From assembly GCF_030693625.1 (NCBI RefSeq), contig NZ_JAUYAF010000053.1:1-55735 (forward strand): a stretch of DNA of 55,735 nt, in the 5' to 3' direction. The number at the start of each line of letters is the position of its first letter. Position 1 is the stretch's first letter. The translations under genes were made by a program, and so were the position numbers. Below are positions 38,740-49,251 of the stretch, in pieces. The notes under the pieces are model-generated. The model saw only the letters and a program-made list of their open reading frames with translations, made no database searches and had not been told where the DNA came from. Source of the stretch: Phenylobacterium sp. GTDB lineage: Bacteria > Pseudomonadota > Alphaproteobacteria > Caulobacterales > Caulobacteraceae.

Positions 38740-39042
38740 TTAAAGCGCGCGCTCGGAAGCGGTCTCGTAGGCGAAGAGCCTGCGGTCGCCAACACCGAAC
38801 TGGGGCCAGGACGCCCGCCAGGTCGCCATATGCGGCTGCTGGAAATGCGCCTCGATGGCGGCCTGGTCGCGCCAGGCCTCGTAGACGCGGATCAGGCCGG
38901 GATCGGCCACGTCGACGGCATAGGAATATTCCAGACAGCCGTCCTCGGCCCGGCTGGCGGCCAGCATGGCCAGCATGTGCGGGCGGAAGGCGTCCAGGTT
39001 CTCCGGCGGGACGCGGACCGTGCCGGCGATGATGACGGTCAC
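38740..39042 (-). CDS. Antibiotic biosynthesis monooxygenase (ABM) domain protein
   Basis: 100 residues with the ABM fold: [14 protein letters not shown], then the helix with [16 protein letters not shown] and the late [19 protein letters not shown]. It is similar to small quinol monooxygenases (YgiN) and heme-degrading enzymes. It sits inside the leu operon with a four-base overlap to leuD, an unexpected position whose meaning is unknown. Confidence 0.88.
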   Translation of the reverse strand: MTVIIAGTVRVPPENLDAFRPHMLAMLAASRAEDGCLEYSYAVDVADPGLIRVYEAWRDQAAIEAHFQQPHMATWRASWPQFGVGDRRLFAYETASERAL

Positions 39043-39650
39043 GCCCGTTCCAGCCAGGGCTCGGAGAGGGCCCGCTTGCTCTCATAGACGTCGATGTCGA
39101 CGGCGGCGGTGAGGGTCTCGCCGATGGCGTCCAGGCCCTGCAGCATCTTGGCCTTGCGCTGCGGATCGATCTGGAAACTGAAGGCCGCGCCCGAGGGCGA
39201 GACCACGGTCTGGGCCTCAAGGTCGACGGTGACCACGTGGTTGCCGCCCTTGGCCTCTTCCATCAGGGCCTGGACCTCCTCGGGTTTCAGCACCACCGGC
39301 AGCAGGCCGTTCTGGAAGCAGTTGTTGTAGAAGATGTCGGCGAACGAGGTGGAGATCACGCAGCTGATCCCGAAATCCAGCAGGGCCCAGGGCGCATGCT
39401 CGCGGCTCGACCCGCAGCCGAAATTGTCGCCCGCCACCAGGACGCCGACGCCCGAATACTCCGGGCGGTTGAGCACGAAGTCGGTCTTCTCCACGCCCTG
39501 CTCGTCGAAGCGGAAGTCGTAGAACAGGCCCTTGCCCAGGCCCTCGCGCTCCACGGTCTTCAGGAACTGCTTGGGGATGATCTGGTCGGTGTCGATATTG
39601 GCCATGGTCAGGGGCGCCATGCGCGCATCGAGCTTGGTGAAGGCTTTCAT
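39039..39650 (-). CDS. leuD: 3-isopropylmalate dehydratase small subunit
   Basis: 203 residues. LeuD pairs with LeuC to isomerise 2- to 3-isopropylmalate. Landmarks: [15 protein letters not shown] near the start and [17 protein letters not shown] as the substrate-binding swivel motif. It lies between the VOC gene and ABM gene in the leu cluster. Confidence 0.96.
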   Translation of the reverse strand: MKAFTKLDARMAPLTMANIDTDQIIPKQFLKTVEREGLGKGLFYDFRFDEQGVEKTDFVLNRPEYSGVGVLVAGDNFGCGSSREHAPWALLDFGISCVISTSFADIFYNNCFQNGLLPVVLKPEEVQALMEEAKGGNHVVTVDLEAQTVVSPSGAAFSFQIDPQRKAKMLQGLDAIGETLTAAVDIDVYESKRALSEPWLERA

Positions 39651-39657
39651 CTGAAAC

Positions 39658-40509
39658 TCAGGCGTTCTGCTGGATGATGAGGGCCGGGGCCGAGGGCACG
39701 CCCGAGCGCAGGGTGAAGACCTTGGTGCCGGGCTTGCGGCCCGTGCGGACCTCGGAGACGTCGAAGCCGGCCGCGGCGATCCGGGCGCGGGCCGCGTCGG
39801 CGTCGGTGACCCGCCAGGCCAGGCCGCCGAAGCGGTCGGGGGCGTCGGACACCGGTGTCTTCAGGCTGGCGCCCATCTCCACCACCGCCGAGCCGCAGCG
39901 GAAGAACAGCTGGCGCACGCCCCATTGCTCGTTGGCGCGGTCGAGGCGCAGGTCGAGGCCGAGCTTGGCGCCGTAGATGGCCAGAGCCCGGTCGGGATTG
40001 GCGGTGTTGATCACCACGTGGTCCAGTTCACTCACCGCCGAGGCCTCGCTCTCGACGGGCTCCGACAGCGGCCAGGGCTCGCCGCTGCGGGGCGAATCCA
40101 CCAGCAGGATGTTGAGGCCCCCGGTGTCGGCGGCGTTCAGCGCCGAGGTCGTCCAGTAGCGCTTGCGGCCGTCGTCGTGGGTCGAGCGGGTTGGGCCGGG
40201 CGTGCTGCCCCGCAGGCCGCGGCGCTCGGCCAGCTTCTGCGACGCCTCGGCGTTCTCGACCGTGAAGGCGATGGCCCAGATGCCTTCGCCGTGCTCGGCC
40301 AGGTGCTTGCGGATGGTGTCGCCGAAGGCGCCCTCGCCGTGCGGGGTGATGACGTCCAGGGCCATGTTGGGCAGCTGGAACCAGGCGTGGCGGGCCCCGC
40401 CGTCGCCGCCGATCCAGTTGGGCTCGCGGCCCAGCAGGGCGCGGTAGCCGGCCACCGCTGCGTCCAGATCGTTCACCGCCAGAGCAATGTGATCCAGGGC
40501 CGTGATCAC
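39658..40509 (-). CDS. VOC family protein (two vicinal-oxygen-chelate domains)
   Basis: 283 residues. Two glyoxalase-like modules: the first opens [15 protein letters not shown], the second [15 protein letters not shown]. The C-terminal part has [19 protein letters not shown]. It may be a glyoxalase, dioxygenase or racemase-like protein; the substrate is unknown. It starts with GTG at 40509, overlapping the leuC stop in a GTGA. Its location inside leuC-leuD-leuB suggests coupling to leucine metabolism, but no function follows from that. Confidence 0.85.
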   Translation of the reverse strand: MITALDHIALAVNDLDAAVAGYRALLGREPNWIGGDGGARHAWFQLPNMALDVITPHGEGAFGDTIRKHLAEHGEGIWAIAFTVENAEASQKLAERRGLRGSTPGPTRSTHDDGRKRYWTTSALNAADTGGLNILLVDSPRSGEPWPLSEPVESEASAVSELDHVVINTANPDRALAIYGAKLGLDLRLDRANEQWGVRQLFFRCGSAVVEMGASLKTPVSDAPDRFGGLAWRVTDADAARARIAAAGFDVSEVRTGRKPGTKVFTLRSGVPSAPALIIQQNA

Positions 40510-41942
40510 GCCATCATCTCCCGGACATCGACGATGTGGCCGGCGATGGCGGCGGCGGCGGCCATGGCCGGGCTCATCAGGTGGGTGCGTCCGCCCCGGC
40601 CCTGGCGGCCTTCGAAATTGCGGTTGGAGGTCGAGGCGCAGCGTTCCCCCGGCGCCAGGCGGTCGGGGTTCATCCCCAGACACATCGAGCAGCCCGGCTC
40701 GCGCCAGTCGAAGCCGGCCGCCTTGAAGATGGCGTCCAGGCCTTCTTCCTCGGCCTGTTCCTTCACCAGGCCCGAGCCCGGCACCACCATGGCCCGCACG
40801 TGAGGCGCCACCAGGCGGCCGTTCAGGAAGGCGTGCTGCGCCACCGCGGCGGCGGACCTCAGGTCCTCGATGCGGCTGTTGGTGCAGGAGCCGATGAACA
40901 CCACGTCCACCCTGGCCTCGGTGATCGGCTGGCCGGCGGTGAGGCCCATATAGTCCAGCGCCCGCTCGGCGGAGATCTTCTTGTCCGGGGTGGCGAAGCT
41001 CTCCGGCGACGGCACGTTTCCGGTGACCGCCACCACGTCCTCAGGGCTGGTGCCCCAGGTGACGGTGGGCGCGATGTCGGCGGCGTCCAGCACCACCTCG
41101 CGGTCGAACACCGCGTCGTCGTCGGAGAAGAAGGTCTTCCAGTGGGCGAGCGCCATCTCCCAGGCCGCGCCCTTGGGCGAGGCGGGGCGGCCCATCATGT
41201 AGTCATAGGTGGTCTGGTCGGGGGCCACGAGACCCGCCCGGGCCCCGGCCTCGATGGCCAGGTTGCAGAGGGTCATGCGGCCTTCCATCGAGAGACCCCG
41301 GATGGCCTCGCCGGCATATTCGATCACCGAGCCGGTGCCGCCCGCGGTGCCGATGGCGCCGACGATGGCCAGGGCGAAGTCCTTGGCGCCGACGCCGGGA
41401 CCCGGGGTCCCGTTGACGGTGACGCGCAGGTTCTTCGACTTCTTCTGGCGCAGGGTCTGGGTCGCCAGCACATGCTCCACCTCCGACGTGCCGATGCCTT
41501 GGGCCAGAGCTCCGAAGGCGCCGTGGGTCGAGGTGTGGCTGTCGCCGCAGACGATGGTCATGCCCGGCTGGGTGCGGCCCTGCTCGGGTCCCACCACGTG
41601 GACGATTCCGTTGCGGATATCGCCCATCGGGAAGAACTCGATGCCGTTGTCCTTGACGTTGCGCTCCAGGGTCTGGAGCTGCAGCCGCGCCTCCTCGTCG
41701 GCGACCGCGCCCACGCCCAGCGCCTGGCCCTCGGTGGGCACATTGTGGTCGGCCACCGCGAGCGTGCGGTCGGGACGGCGCACGGAGCGGCCGGCGGCGC
41801 GAAGGCCGGCGAAGGCCTGGGGCGTCGTCACCTCGTGGATCAGGTGCAGGTCGATATAGAGGATCGCCTCGCCGTCTTGCTGCGCAACGACGTGGGCGTC
41901 CCAGATCTTGTCATAAAGGGTCTTGCCGGACATGGGCGGCAT
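40506..41942 (-). CDS. leuC: 3-isopropylmalate dehydratase large subunit
   Basis: 478 residues, aconitase-family subunit holding the 4Fe-4S cluster. The cluster cysteines are in FIGSCTNSR and [10 protein letters not shown]. Other landmarks are [14 protein letters not shown] and the start region [14 protein letters not shown] start at residue 4 (41933) is equally possible. It is the first gene of the leu run on the minus strand. Confidence 0.96.
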   Translation of the reverse strand: MPPMSGKTLYDKIWDAHVVAQQDGEAILYIDLHLIHEVTTPQAFAGLRAAGRSVRRPDRTLAVADHNVPTEGQALGVGAVADEEARLQLQTLERNVKDNGIEFFPMGDIRNGIVHVVGPEQGRTQPGMTIVCGDSHTSTHGAFGALAQGIGTSEVEHVLATQTLRQKKSKNLRVTVNGTPGPGVGAKDFALAIVGAIGTAGGTGSVIEYAGEAIRGLSMEGRMTLCNLAIEAGARAGLVAPDQTTYDYMMGRPASPKGAAWEMALAHWKTFFSDDDAVFDREVVLDAADIAPTVTWGTSPEDVVAVTGNVPSPESFATPDKKISAERALDYMGLTAGQPITEARVDVVFIGSCTNSRIEDLRSAAAVAQHAFLNGRLVAPHVRAMVVPGSGLVKEQAEEEGLDAIFKAAGFDWREPGCSMCLGMNPDRLAPGERCASTSNRNFEGRQGRGGRTHLMSPAMAAAAAIAGHIVDVREMMA

Positions 41943-42012
41943 GTAGGGTCGCAGGGCCCCCTAAGTCCAGCACCCCGCGACGAATTCCCCGAGGCCCGCG
42001 CAAGGATTTGCC

Positions 42013-42990
42013 TCAGGCTGCGGCTTTTTGGTCGACCGGGAGGCAACCTTGACCCTGAAGCGCGGTCCGAAGCGCGGTTTCCAGGGGTGTGTGGGGCTCC
42101 GCGCCGAGGGTTTTCACCAGCTTGGCGTTGTCCAGCAGGACGGTGTTGTCCCAGAGGTAGCGCATCTCGCTGAGTTCGCGGAGCATCTCCACGAAGGGGG
42201 CGAGCGCCCGCAGGGCCAGCCAGGGGAAGCGCTTCACCGTCAGCCTGCGGCCCGCGACACGCTCAAGGGCGGCGATCATCTCGTCGCCGGTGATCTGATG
42301 ACCGCCGAAGTGGTAGGCGGCGTGGTCGGGCAGGGTGGCCTCGATATCGGCCAGCCGCGCCATGGTCTCGGCGAGGTCGGGCAGATAGGCCCAGGCGTGG
42401 CGGATTTCGCGCGGGCCGGGGTAGGCGACGCTCTTGAGCGGCTTGTCCTTGGCGACCATCCCCTCGGTCAGGAAGGAGCTGGCGCTGACCGGGCCGAAGA
42501 AGTCGCCGGCCCGGACCACCAGGGTCCGCACGCTGGCGCTTTCCAGCCGCCTCTCCATCGCCACGCGGATCGCGCCCTTGCGGGTCCTGGGGTTCTGCGG
42601 CGCGTCCTCGGCCATCATCGGAAAGGCGTCGGGACCGTAGTTGTAGACATTGCCGGGGAAGATGATCCGCGCGCCCGTGGCCTTGGCCGCCGCGATGGTG
42701 GCCTCCAGCATGGGCACGGCGAGGCCCGCCCAGTTCCTGTAGCCGGGCGGGCTGGCGCCGTGGACGATCAGCTGCGCGCCCTGCGCCGCCGCCGTCACCT
42801 CGGCGGCCGACATGGCGTCGCCCTTCACCCATTCGATCGCGTCCAGGCCGACCGCCTCGCGGGCCGCCCGCGCCGGGTCACGATGCAGGCCGCGCACACG
42901 CCAGCCATGCACCAGCAGCGCGGCGGCCACCTCCCCGCCCACCGATCCCGTCGCCCCGATCACCAGAGCGCTCTTGTCTGAGGTCGCCAT
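42013..42990 (-). CDS. NAD-dependent epimerase/reductase (extended SDR)
   Basis: 325 residues. The dinucleotide-binding ALVIGATGSVGGEVA is at the N terminus and the middle has NVYNYGPDAF in the place of the usual YxxxK region. The C-terminal half is less typical. The start at 42990 is preferred over 43014 because AAGGAG lies nearby. It diverges from the LysR gene with about 90 bases between them, the usual layout for a LysR target. The substrate is unknown. Confidence 0.85.
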   Translation of the reverse strand: MATSDKSALVIGATGSVGGEVAAALLVHGWRVRGLHRDPARAAREAVGLDAIEWVKGDAMSAAEVTAAAQGAQLIVHGASPPGYRNWAGLAVPMLEATIAAAKATGARIIFPGNVYNYGPDAFPMMAEDAPQNPRTRKGAIRVAMERRLESASVRTLVVRAGDFFGPVSASSFLTEGMVAKDKPLKSVAYPGPREIRHAWAYLPDLAETMARLADIEATLPDHAAYHFGGHQITGDEMIAALERVAGRRLTVKRFPWLALRALAPFVEMLRELSEMRYLWDNTVLLDNAKLVKTLGAEPHTPLETALRTALQGQGCLPVDQKAAA

Positions 42991-43079
42991 GTCGCCATCT
43001 CCTTGAGAGACCAAGACGATCGGCCCCGGGGAGCGCAGACGAAATTGCGGATATCCGTGACTCAGCTATTCATGAGCGC

Positions 43080-43973
43080 ATGAGCGATCCGACCTGGGAC
43101 CTGTATCAAAGCCTGCACGCGGTCCTGCAGTCTGGCAGCCTGTCGGCGGCCTCCCGCTCCCGAGGCCTGACCCAGCCCACGATCGGACGGCACATCGAGG
43201 CGCTGGAACAGCAGCTGGGCGCACCGCTGTTCCTGCGCAGCCCGCGCGGCCTGACCCCCACTGACCTGGCCCACAGCCTCAAGGCTCACCTGGAGGAGAT
43301 GCACGCCGCCGCCGCCGCCGCCGCGCGCGACGCCTCCGGCGCGGCCGACAGCGAGAAGGGCTCGGTCCGCATCGCCGCCAGCCTGATTGTCGGGGTCGAG
43401 GTGCTGCCGCAGATCCTGGCCGGCTTCATGGAGCAGCATCCGGAGATCGCCATCGAGCTGGTGCTGTCCAACAAGATCGAGGACCTGTCGCGCCGCGACG
43501 CCGACATCGCCGTGCGAATGGCCCGCCCGACCCAGGGCGCCCTGGTGGCGCGCAAGGTCGGCATGCTCGGGGTCGGCTTCTATGCGACCCAGGCCTATCT
43601 GGACCGGCGCGGCGCGCCAGAGAGCCTCGAGGACCTGGAGAACCACACCATCATCGGCTTCGACCGGGAACGCCCGCCCCTGGAGGCGCTCACCAACATC
43701 GAGTTTCCGCGCCCCATCACCCGCGAGATCTTCAGTTTCCGCACCGACGACGACGCCGCCCAGATCTCGGCGATCCGGGCCGGCATGGGGATCGGCGGCG
43801 TCCAGCATCAGATCGCTCGCCGCGACGGCCTGGTCCCGGTCCTGGCCAACGCCTTCTCTTTCCAGCTCGAATGCTGGATCGCCATGCACGAGAACCTGAA
43901 GGGCAGCCGGCGCATGCGGCTGATGTTCGACCACCTGGTCGCGGGGTTCGGCGAGTATCTGGGGCGCAAGTGA
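43080..43973 (+). CDS. LysR family transcriptional regulator
   Basis: 297 residues. The N-terminal winged helix has AASRSRGLTQPTIGRHIEALEQ, and the effector domain follows from about residue 95. The end GAQGHQ-like helix is not remarkable. It is divergent from the SDR gene, which it probably controls, and its stop overlaps the GFA gene start (TGATG). Confidence 0.93.
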   Translation: MSDPTWDLYQSLHAVLQSGSLSAASRSRGLTQPTIGRHIEALEQQLGAPLFLRSPRGLTPTDLAHSLKAHLEEMHAAAAAAARDASGAADSEKGSVRIAASLIVGVEVLPQILAGFMEQHPEIAIELVLSNKIEDLSRRDADIAVRMARPTQGALVARKVGMLGVGFYATQAYLDRRGAPESLEDLENHTIIGFDRERPPLEALTNIEFPRPITREIFSFRTDDDAAQISAIRAGMGIGGVQHQIARRDGLVPVLANAFSFQLECWIAMHENLKGSRRMRLMFDHLVAGFGEYLGRK

Positions 43974-44443
43974 TGGGCCGTCTTCCGGACTTCCCCGTCG
44001 AGGGCGGCTGCGCCTGCGGGTCCCTCCGCTATCGGCTGAACGCGCCGCCGATCGCGGTCTATACCTGCCACTGCACCGACTGCCAGTCCCTGACCGGCAG
44101 CGCCTTTTCCATGGCCATGCCGGTGTTCCGGAAGGATTTCGAGATCACCCGCGGTGAACCCGGAAGCTGGCCGCGCAAGGCCAGTTCGGGGACCGTGATC
44201 CCCCAGCGCTTCTGCCCGCAATGCGGCGCCCGAATCTTCACCGAACCGCCGGGCGGGCCGCATTCCCTGACCATTCGGCCCGGCACCCTGGACGACACGA
44301 GCTGGCTGCACCCGGTCTCGGCCTTCTGGGTGAAGAGCGCCCAACCCTGGGTCCGGTTCGCCGACGATGTCCTGCAGTACGAGACCCAGCCCACCGACTT
44401 CACGCCGGTGATGAAGGCGTGGAAGGCTTGGATCGAGGGCTGA
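43973..44443 (+). CDS. GFA family protein (glutathione-dependent formaldehyde-activating-like)
   Basis: 156 residues with the paired zinc motifs GGCACGS, YTCHCTDCQ and FCPQCGARIF. The fold is that of Gfa/CENP-V enzymes that bind zinc and react with S-hydroxymethyl glutathione or act as unknown thiol proteins. The start at 43973 is immediately joined to the LysR stop. A good terminator follows. Confidence 0.9.
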   Translation: MGRLPDFPVEGGCACGSLRYRLNAPPIAVYTCHCTDCQSLTGSAFSMAMPVFRKDFEITRGEPGSWPRKASSGTVIPQRFCPQCGARIFTEPPGGPHSLTIRPGTLDDTSWLHPVSAFWVKSAQPWVRFADDVLQYETQPTDFTPVMKAWKAWIEG

Positions 44444-44448
44444 AACGA

Positions 44449-44480
44449 AAACGGCGGCCCCGTCGCCAGGGCCGCCGTTT
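44449..44480. terminator. Bidirectional terminator between GFA gene and rplS
   Basis: AAACGGCGGCCC (44449-44460) and GGGCCGCCGTTT (44469-44480) form a 12-bp stem with an eight-base loop. The A-run on one side and the T-run on the other suit both convergent genes, GFA (plus) and rplS (minus). Confidence 0.8.
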
Positions 44481-44502
44481 GAAACTCGTAGGGTCGGAAG
44501 AC

Positions 44503-44916
44503 CTAGTCCTCGGCGGTTTCCGCCGGGGTGACGGTTTCCGGCTTGGCCGCGCCGCCGGTGTAGGAGCGTTCGGCGATCCGGGCCGACTTCCCGCGACGGT
44601 CGCGCAGATAATAGAGCTTGGCGCGACGCACGACGCCGCGGCGCTTCACCTCGATGGACTCGATCATCGGCGAGTGGGTCGGGAACACCCGCTCCACGCC
44701 TTCGCCGAAGGAGATCTTGCGGACGGTGAAGCTCTCGTTGATGCCGCCGCCCTGACGGGCGATGCAGACACCTTCATAGGCCTGGACGCGCTCGCGCTCG
44801 CCTTCCTTGATCTTCACGTTGACGCGAAGGGTGTCGCCGGCTTGGAAATCGGGGATCTTGCGGGTGGCGAGAAGGCGGTTGCGCTCTTCGTCTTCCAGCT
44901 GCTGGATGATGTTCAT
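44503..44916 (-). CDS. rplS: 50S ribosomal protein L19
   Basis: 137 residues. Landmarks: [27 protein letters not shown], and [19 protein letters not shown]. The C-terminal tail is acidic and short. It lies just after trmD on the minus strand. Normally it stands downstream of rpsP-rimM-trmD; here it is about 42 kb from rimM and on the other strand. Confidence 0.97.
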   Translation of the reverse strand: MNIIQQLEDEERNRLLATRKIPDFQAGDTLRVNVKIKEGERERVQAYEGVCIARQGGGINESFTVRKISFGEGVERVFPTHSPMIESIEVKRRGVVRRAKLYYLRDRRGKSARIAERSYTGGAAKPETVTPAETAED

Positions 44917-44941
44917 CGGGTGGTCCTCTAGGTCTTCGGGC

Positions 44942-45652
44942 TTAATCGCCCTTTGGCTGTTGATTGGCGGTTCGCCGCGCCCACAAGTCCGGCCGCTGCT
45001 TCCGCGTCGTCTCTTCGCGCTGCTCAGCTCTCCATTTCCGCACCAGGGCGTGATGGCCGCTCAGCAGCACCTCGGGGATATCCAGGCCTTCGAACGTCCG
45101 CGGTCGCGTATATTGCGGATGCTCGAGGAGCCCGTCCTCGAAGCTTTCTTCACTCAAACTCTCGGCCTGCCCCAACACACCGGGGACCAGCCGTACGCAC
45201 GCCTCGATCGTCACCAGGGCCGCCGCCTCGCCACCGGCGAGCACCGCGTCGCCGACGGCGACCTCCTCGAACCCCCGGGCGTCAAGCACCCGCTGGTCCA
45301 CCCCCTCGAACCGGCCGGCCAGGACGATCAGTCCAGGCCCGTCAGCCCACTTTCGAACCCGCGCCTGGGTCAGGGGCTGACCGCGGGCGCTCATATACAA
45401 AAGCGGCCGCCCTCGCCGCTCCACGCTGTCCAGCGCAGAGGCGATGACGTCCGCTCGCATCACCTGTCCCGGGCCGCCACCCGCGGGGGTGTCGTCCAGG
45501 AAGCCGCGCTTATCCTTGGAAAATCCCCGAATGTCCACTGTTTCCAAGGACCAGAGCCCCTGCTCACGCCAGGCCGTGCCGATCAGCGAAACGCCGAGCG
45601 GGCCTGGGAAGGCCTCGGGAAACATGGTCAGGACGGTGGCGTCGAAGGACAT
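44942..45652 (-). CDS. trmD: tRNA (guanine-N1)-methyltransferase TrmD
   Basis: Methylates G37 of tRNAs with G at position 36, using SAM in a trefoil knot. 236 residues from [15 protein letters not shown]; a longer start at 45670 adds six residues. Knot segments are [12 protein letters not shown] and [22 protein letters not shown]. TrmD and RplS are adjacent in usual order, but separated from rpsP-rimM, so this end marks one side of the presumed rearrangement. Confidence 0.95.
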   Translation of the reverse strand: MSFDATVLTMFPEAFPGPLGVSLIGTAWREQGLWSLETVDIRGFSKDKRGFLDDTPAGGGPGQVMRADVIASALDSVERRGRPLLYMSARGQPLTQARVRKWADGPGLIVLAGRFEGVDQRVLDARGFEEVAVGDAVLAGGEAAALVTIEACVRLVPGVLGQAESLSEESFEDGLLEHPQYTRPRTFEGLDIPEVLLSGHHALVRKWRAEQREETTRKQRPDLWARRTANQQPKGD

Positions 45653-45758
45653 CTGCGGCTTTTGGACCATCGGCGTGCGTAATTCTACCGCCTTGCCCGA
45701 GCGCCGCTATGGGCCTAATCCAGCGCCTTTCGCACTTGCAGCATATTTCGAGACGCAT

Positions 45759-46625
45759 ATGGACACTCCCGAGAGCCTGCCCGAGACCCTGTCGCTGGAG
45801 CGCCTGGAACTGAACCTGTTCCGGGGCGTCAGCCCGTCCATGGGACCGGGCCGCATCTTCGGGGGCCAGGTGATCGCCCAGTCCTTGCTGGCGGCCTATG
45901 AGACGGTCGAGGACCGGGTCTGCCACTCGCTGCACTGCTACTTCATCCGCCCGGGCGATCCGCGCGTGCCGATCGTCTTCGACGTGGATCGCTCGCGCGA
46001 CGGCGGCACCTTCACCACGCGGCGGGTGGTGGCCATCCAGAACGGCAAGCAGATCTTCAACCTGGCGGCCTCCTTCCAGGTCCTGGAAGAGGGCTTCGAG
46101 CACCAGGCGCCCATGCCTGACGTGCCCGGTCCTGCAGACCTGGAGGACGACTCCGTCAAGCAGCGCAAGATGATGGAGAAGGCCCCGGAGGAGATGCGCA
46201 AGATGATGTCGCGTCCGCGGCCCATCGAGATGCGTTCGGTCGGTCCGTCCTCCTGGAGCAAGGGCCCCAAGCCCGCCGAGAACAGCGTCTGGTTCCGCGC
46301 CACGGCCCCCATCGGCGCCGACCCGCACATGCACCAGGTGATCATGGCCTATGCGTCGGACATGAACATGCTCTCGACCGCCATGCGGCCGCACCGCGTG
46401 GAATGGCAGACGCCGGGCCTGCAGTCGGCCAGCCTCGACCACGCCATGTGGTTCCACAAGCCGTCCAACTTCAACGAATGGCACCTCTACCACCAGGACA
46501 GCCCCTCGGCGTCGGGCGGGCGGGGCTTCGTGCGCGGCTCGATCTACGACCAGAAGGGCGACCTCGTCGCCTCGGTCACCCAGGAAGGCCTGATCCGGCT
46601 GCGCAAGCCGGACGCCAAGGCCTAA
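45759..46625 (+). CDS. tesB: Acyl-CoA thioesterase II (TesB-like)
   Basis: 288 residues, double hotdog fold. The start region LSLERLELNLFRGVSP is typical of TesB, then FGGQVIAQSLLAAYETV and CHSLHCYFIRPGD. The active Asp/Thr/Gln region falls in ASLDHAMWFH in the second half. It hydrolyses medium/long acyl-CoA. The start at 45759 is chosen over an upstream frame because the family begins there. It faces grpE, with 15 bases between the two stop codons. Confidence 0.92.
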   Translation: MDTPESLPETLSLERLELNLFRGVSPSMGPGRIFGGQVIAQSLLAAYETVEDRVCHSLHCYFIRPGDPRVPIVFDVDRSRDGGTFTTRRVVAIQNGKQIFNLAASFQVLEEGFEHQAPMPDVPGPADLEDDSVKQRKMMEKAPEEMRKMMSRPRPIEMRSVGPSSWSKGPKPAENSVWFRATAPIGADPHMHQVIMAYASDMNMLSTAMRPHRVEWQTPGLQSASLDHAMWFHKPSNFNEWHLYHQDSPSASGGRGFVRGSIYDQKGDLVASVTQEGLIRLRKPDAKA

Positions 46626-46640
46626 AACCCCGCGGCCAGG

Positions 46641-47279
46641 TCAGGCCTTGGTGTCCACCGCGTCGCCATCGTGAGCCGCATCATGGCTGGCGTCGTTGGC
46701 CGCATAGGGATTGACCGGGGCGCCCGTGGCTTCCGCAGCCGCGGCGCTCGGCCCCGTGGAGCCCTTGGCCGCCACCACCACCATGGCCGGACGGATCAGC
46801 CGGCCCAGCAGTTCGTAACCTGGCTGCAGCACCTGGATCACCCCGCCGGCGCCGACCTCGGTGGAGGGCTGCTCCATCATGGCCTGGTGATGGTGCGGGT
46901 CGAACTTCACGCCCTTCTCGGGCTCGATCTTCTTCAGCCCGTTGGTCTCGAAGGCGGCCTGCAGCGACTTGGCCGTCATCTCCACGCCGACGACGAAGTT
47001 CTTCACCACCGTGTCGGCGCTGTCGGCCGGGGCGGCGGCGAGCGCGCGGCCCATGTTGTCGGCGGCGGCCAGCAGGTCCTTGCCGAACTTCTGGATGGCG
47101 TAGGCGCGCGCGTCATTGGCCTCGCGCTCGGCGCGGCGGCGGGTGTTCTCCGCCTCGGCGGCGTAGCGCAGCACCTGCTCCTTCAGCCCCTTGTTCTCGG
47201 CGGTGAGGGCCTCGATGTGGTCGATCGCCGCATCGGCGATCTCGTTGACGTCTTCGGCCGGCGTATGATCGTCGGACAT
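46641..47279 (-). CDS. grpE: Nucleotide exchange factor GrpE
   Basis: 212 residues. The N-terminal long helix (residues 20-90, coiled coil with LRYAAEAENTRRRAEREAN) leads to the compact head with GVEMTAKSLQAAFETNGL and PHHHQAMME. It promotes ADP release from DnaK. The C-terminal 35 residues are Ala-rich and low complexity. The start at 47279 is preferred, with GAAGGA at good spacing; hrcA lies directly upstream. Confidence 0.94.
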   Translation of the reverse strand: MSDDHTPAEDVNEIADAAIDHIEALTAENKGLKEQVLRYAAEAENTRRRAEREANDARAYAIQKFGKDLLAAADNMGRALAAAPADSADTVVKNFVVGVEMTAKSLQAAFETNGLKKIEPEKGVKFDPHHHQAMMEQPSTEVGAGGVIQVLQPGYELLGRLIRPAMVVVAAKGSTGPSAAAAEATGAPVNPYAANDASHDAAHDGDAVDTKA

Positions 47280-47281
47280 GT

Positions 47282-48358
47282 TCAATCCTTCACGCGTTCT
47301 CGGACCTGGGACAGCACGCGGGCGGTATAGTCCACCAGCGGGATGACCCGGGCATAGTTTAGGCGGGCTGGACCGATCACTCCGATCGCGCCCAGCACCT
47401 TCTGACCGCCCGTCATATAGGGCGCGGCGATCACGGCGGAACCCGAAAGCGAAAACAGCCGGGTTTCCGCCCCGATAAAGATGCGCACGCCCTGGGCTTC
47501 GTTGACCCCGTCCAGCAGGCCGATGAGCTGTTCCTTCTGTTCGAGGTCGTCGAACAGCATCCTAACGCGCTCGAGGTCGTCCAGGGTCTCCGGGTCGGCC
47601 AGAAGATTGCCGCGGCCCCGGACGATCAGGGCGCGCTCGGCCACCTCGCCCCCGCCCCAGGCGGCCAGGCCGTCTTCAACAAGCCGGGCGGCGGTCTCGT
47701 TGAGCTGTCGGCGGGCCGCGTCCAGTTCGGTGCGCATCTCGCGCCCGGCCTCGGCCAGGGTCTTGCCGCGCAGACGGGTGTTGAGGAAGTTCGACGCCTC
47801 CTGCAGGGCGCTCGGCGTCACCCCGGCGGTCAGGGCCATGAGGCGGTTCTCCACCGCCCCGTCGTCAAAGACCATGACGGCGAGCGCCTGGTCGGCCGAG
47901 AGCGACACGAACTCCACGTGCTTCACGCCGGCGTCGCGCACCGGGGTGACCACCACCCCGGCCCCGCCCGCCAGACCCGAGAGGATGGCGCTGGCCTCGT
48001 TGAGGGCGTCGTCGAAGGTCTGGCCGCGGCCGGTGAGGCGGTGCTCGATGGACCGCCGCTCCTCCTCGCCGACGTCGCCCACCTCCATCAGGCCGTCGAC
48101 GAACAGGCGCAGGCCCGCGTGGGTCGGCAGCCGGCCGGCGCTGACATGGGGCGCCCCCAGCAGGCCGAGCTGGGTCAGGTCCTGCATGGTGTTGCGGATC
48201 GAGGCCGGCGACAGATGCACCCCCCCCTTGGAAAGCGTGCGCGAGCCCACCGGGTCGCCGGTCTCCAGATAGCTTTCCACGACGCGGCGGAAGATGTCGC
48301 GGGCGCGCTCATCCAGGGCGGCGAGCGAAGGCCCGCCGGTCAAGAGCGAGCTGGTCAA
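47282..48358 (-). CDS. hrcA: Heat-inducible repressor HrcA
   Basis: 358 residues. Represses groESL-type genes through CIRCE elements. The N-terminal winged helix has [26 protein letters not shown] and [18 protein letters not shown]. It starts with TTG at 48358, with a weak ribosome binding site; the frame is certain but the start is not. It forms a pair with grpE. No CIRCE site was found in its own upstream region, so autoregulation by CIRCE is not supported here. Confidence 0.93.
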   Translation of the reverse strand: MTSSLLTGGPSLAALDERARDIFRRVVESYLETGDPVGSRTLSKGGVHLSPASIRNTMQDLTQLGLLGAPHVSAGRLPTHAGLRLFVDGLMEVGDVGEEERRSIEHRLTGRGQTFDDALNEASAILSGLAGGAGVVVTPVRDAGVKHVEFVSLSADQALAVMVFDDGAVENRLMALTAGVTPSALQEASNFLNTRLRGKTLAEAGREMRTELDAARRQLNETAARLVEDGLAAWGGGEVAERALIVRGRGNLLADPETLDDLERVRMLFDDLEQKEQLIGLLDGVNEAQGVRIFIGAETRLFSLSGSAVIAAPYMTGGQKVLGAIGVIGPARLNYARVIPLVDYTARVLSQVRERVKD

Positions 48359-48456
48359 GGAGCTAGGCAGGTCAGAACCATGGACGGAACCTCTGTATTC
48401 TAGGATAAGCGCGACCCTCTGCGGCGCAAGACGTCGCGCTCATATCCGAGCCCTTC

Positions 48457-49176
48457 ATGCGCCCTTCTGACCGCACTCCCGAGCTTCTTCGCGCCGTGAC
48501 CATCGAAACCGGGGTCAATCGCTATGCGGAGGGCTCCTGCCTGATCACCTTTGGCCACACCAAGGTGCTGATCACCGCCAGCGTCGAGGACCGGGTCCCG
48601 GGCTTCATGCGCGGCCGCGGCCAGGGCTGGGTCACCGCCGAGTACGGCATGCTGCCGCGGGCAACCCACACCCGGGGCCGCCGCGAGGCCTCGGAGGGCA
48701 AGCAGTCGGGGCGCACCCAGGAAATCCAGCGCCTGATCGGCCGCTCCCTGCGCGCCATTATCAACCCGACCCTGCTGGGGGAGCGCCAGATCTCCATCGA
48801 CTGCGACGTGATCCAGGCCGACGGGGGCACGCGCACCGCCGCCATCACCGGCGCCTGGGTCGCCCTGCGCCAGGCCGTCAACTACCTGATGGAGGAAGGC
48901 CTGATCACCCAGGACCCGATCACCGACCAGGTCGCGGCGATTTCCTGCGGCATCTACAACGGCGTCCCGGTTCTAGACCTCGAATATGAGGAAGACTCCA
49001 ACGCCGAGGCCGACGCCAACTTCGTGCTGACCGGCTCGGGCGACATCGTTGAGATCCAGGCCACCGGCGAGAAGCGCGGCTTCAGCCAGGATGAATTCGA
49101 GGCCCTGTTCGCCCTGGCCCGCAAGGGGATCAGCGAACTCTGCCTCATGCAGCAGGAAGCCGGCGCCCGGAAATAG
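48457..49176 (+). CDS. rph: Ribonuclease PH
   Basis: 239 residues. Phosphorolytic 3'-to-5' trimming of tRNA ends. The start is [19 protein letters not shown]; the middle has [17 protein letters not shown], then [18 protein letters not shown], both hallmarks of the PH fold. The C-terminal part is normal. It diverges from hrcA with about 98 bases between them. Confidence 0.96.
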   Translation: MRPSDRTPELLRAVTIETGVNRYAEGSCLITFGHTKVLITASVEDRVPGFMRGRGQGWVTAEYGMLPRATHTRGRREASEGKQSGRTQEIQRLIGRSLRAIINPTLLGERQISIDCDVIQADGGTRTAAITGAWVALRQAVNYLMEEGLITQDPITDQVAAISCGIYNGVPVLDLEYEEDSNAEADANFVLTGSGDIVEIQATGEKRGFSQDEFEALFALARKGISELCLMQQEAGARK

Positions 49177-49182
49177 AATGCA

Positions 49183-49214
49183 AAACGGGCGGCCCTGGAG
49201 AGGACCGCCCGTTT
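49183..49214 (+). terminator. Terminator after rph
   Basis: AAACGGGCGG (49183-49192) and CCGCCCGTTT (49205-49214) form a 10-bp stem with a 12-base loop and a short T-run at the end. It lies seven bases after the rph stop and also serves the convergent microprotein gene at 49252. Confidence 0.75.
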
Positions 49215-49251
49215 CGAACGCGACACCGCTGGAGAGCGATGGGTACGGGTC

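Noticed and set aside
48359..48456. CIRCE element before hrcA
   Set aside because: Looked for TTAGCACTC-N9-GAGTGCTAA in the divergent hrcA/rph region; nothing close is present.
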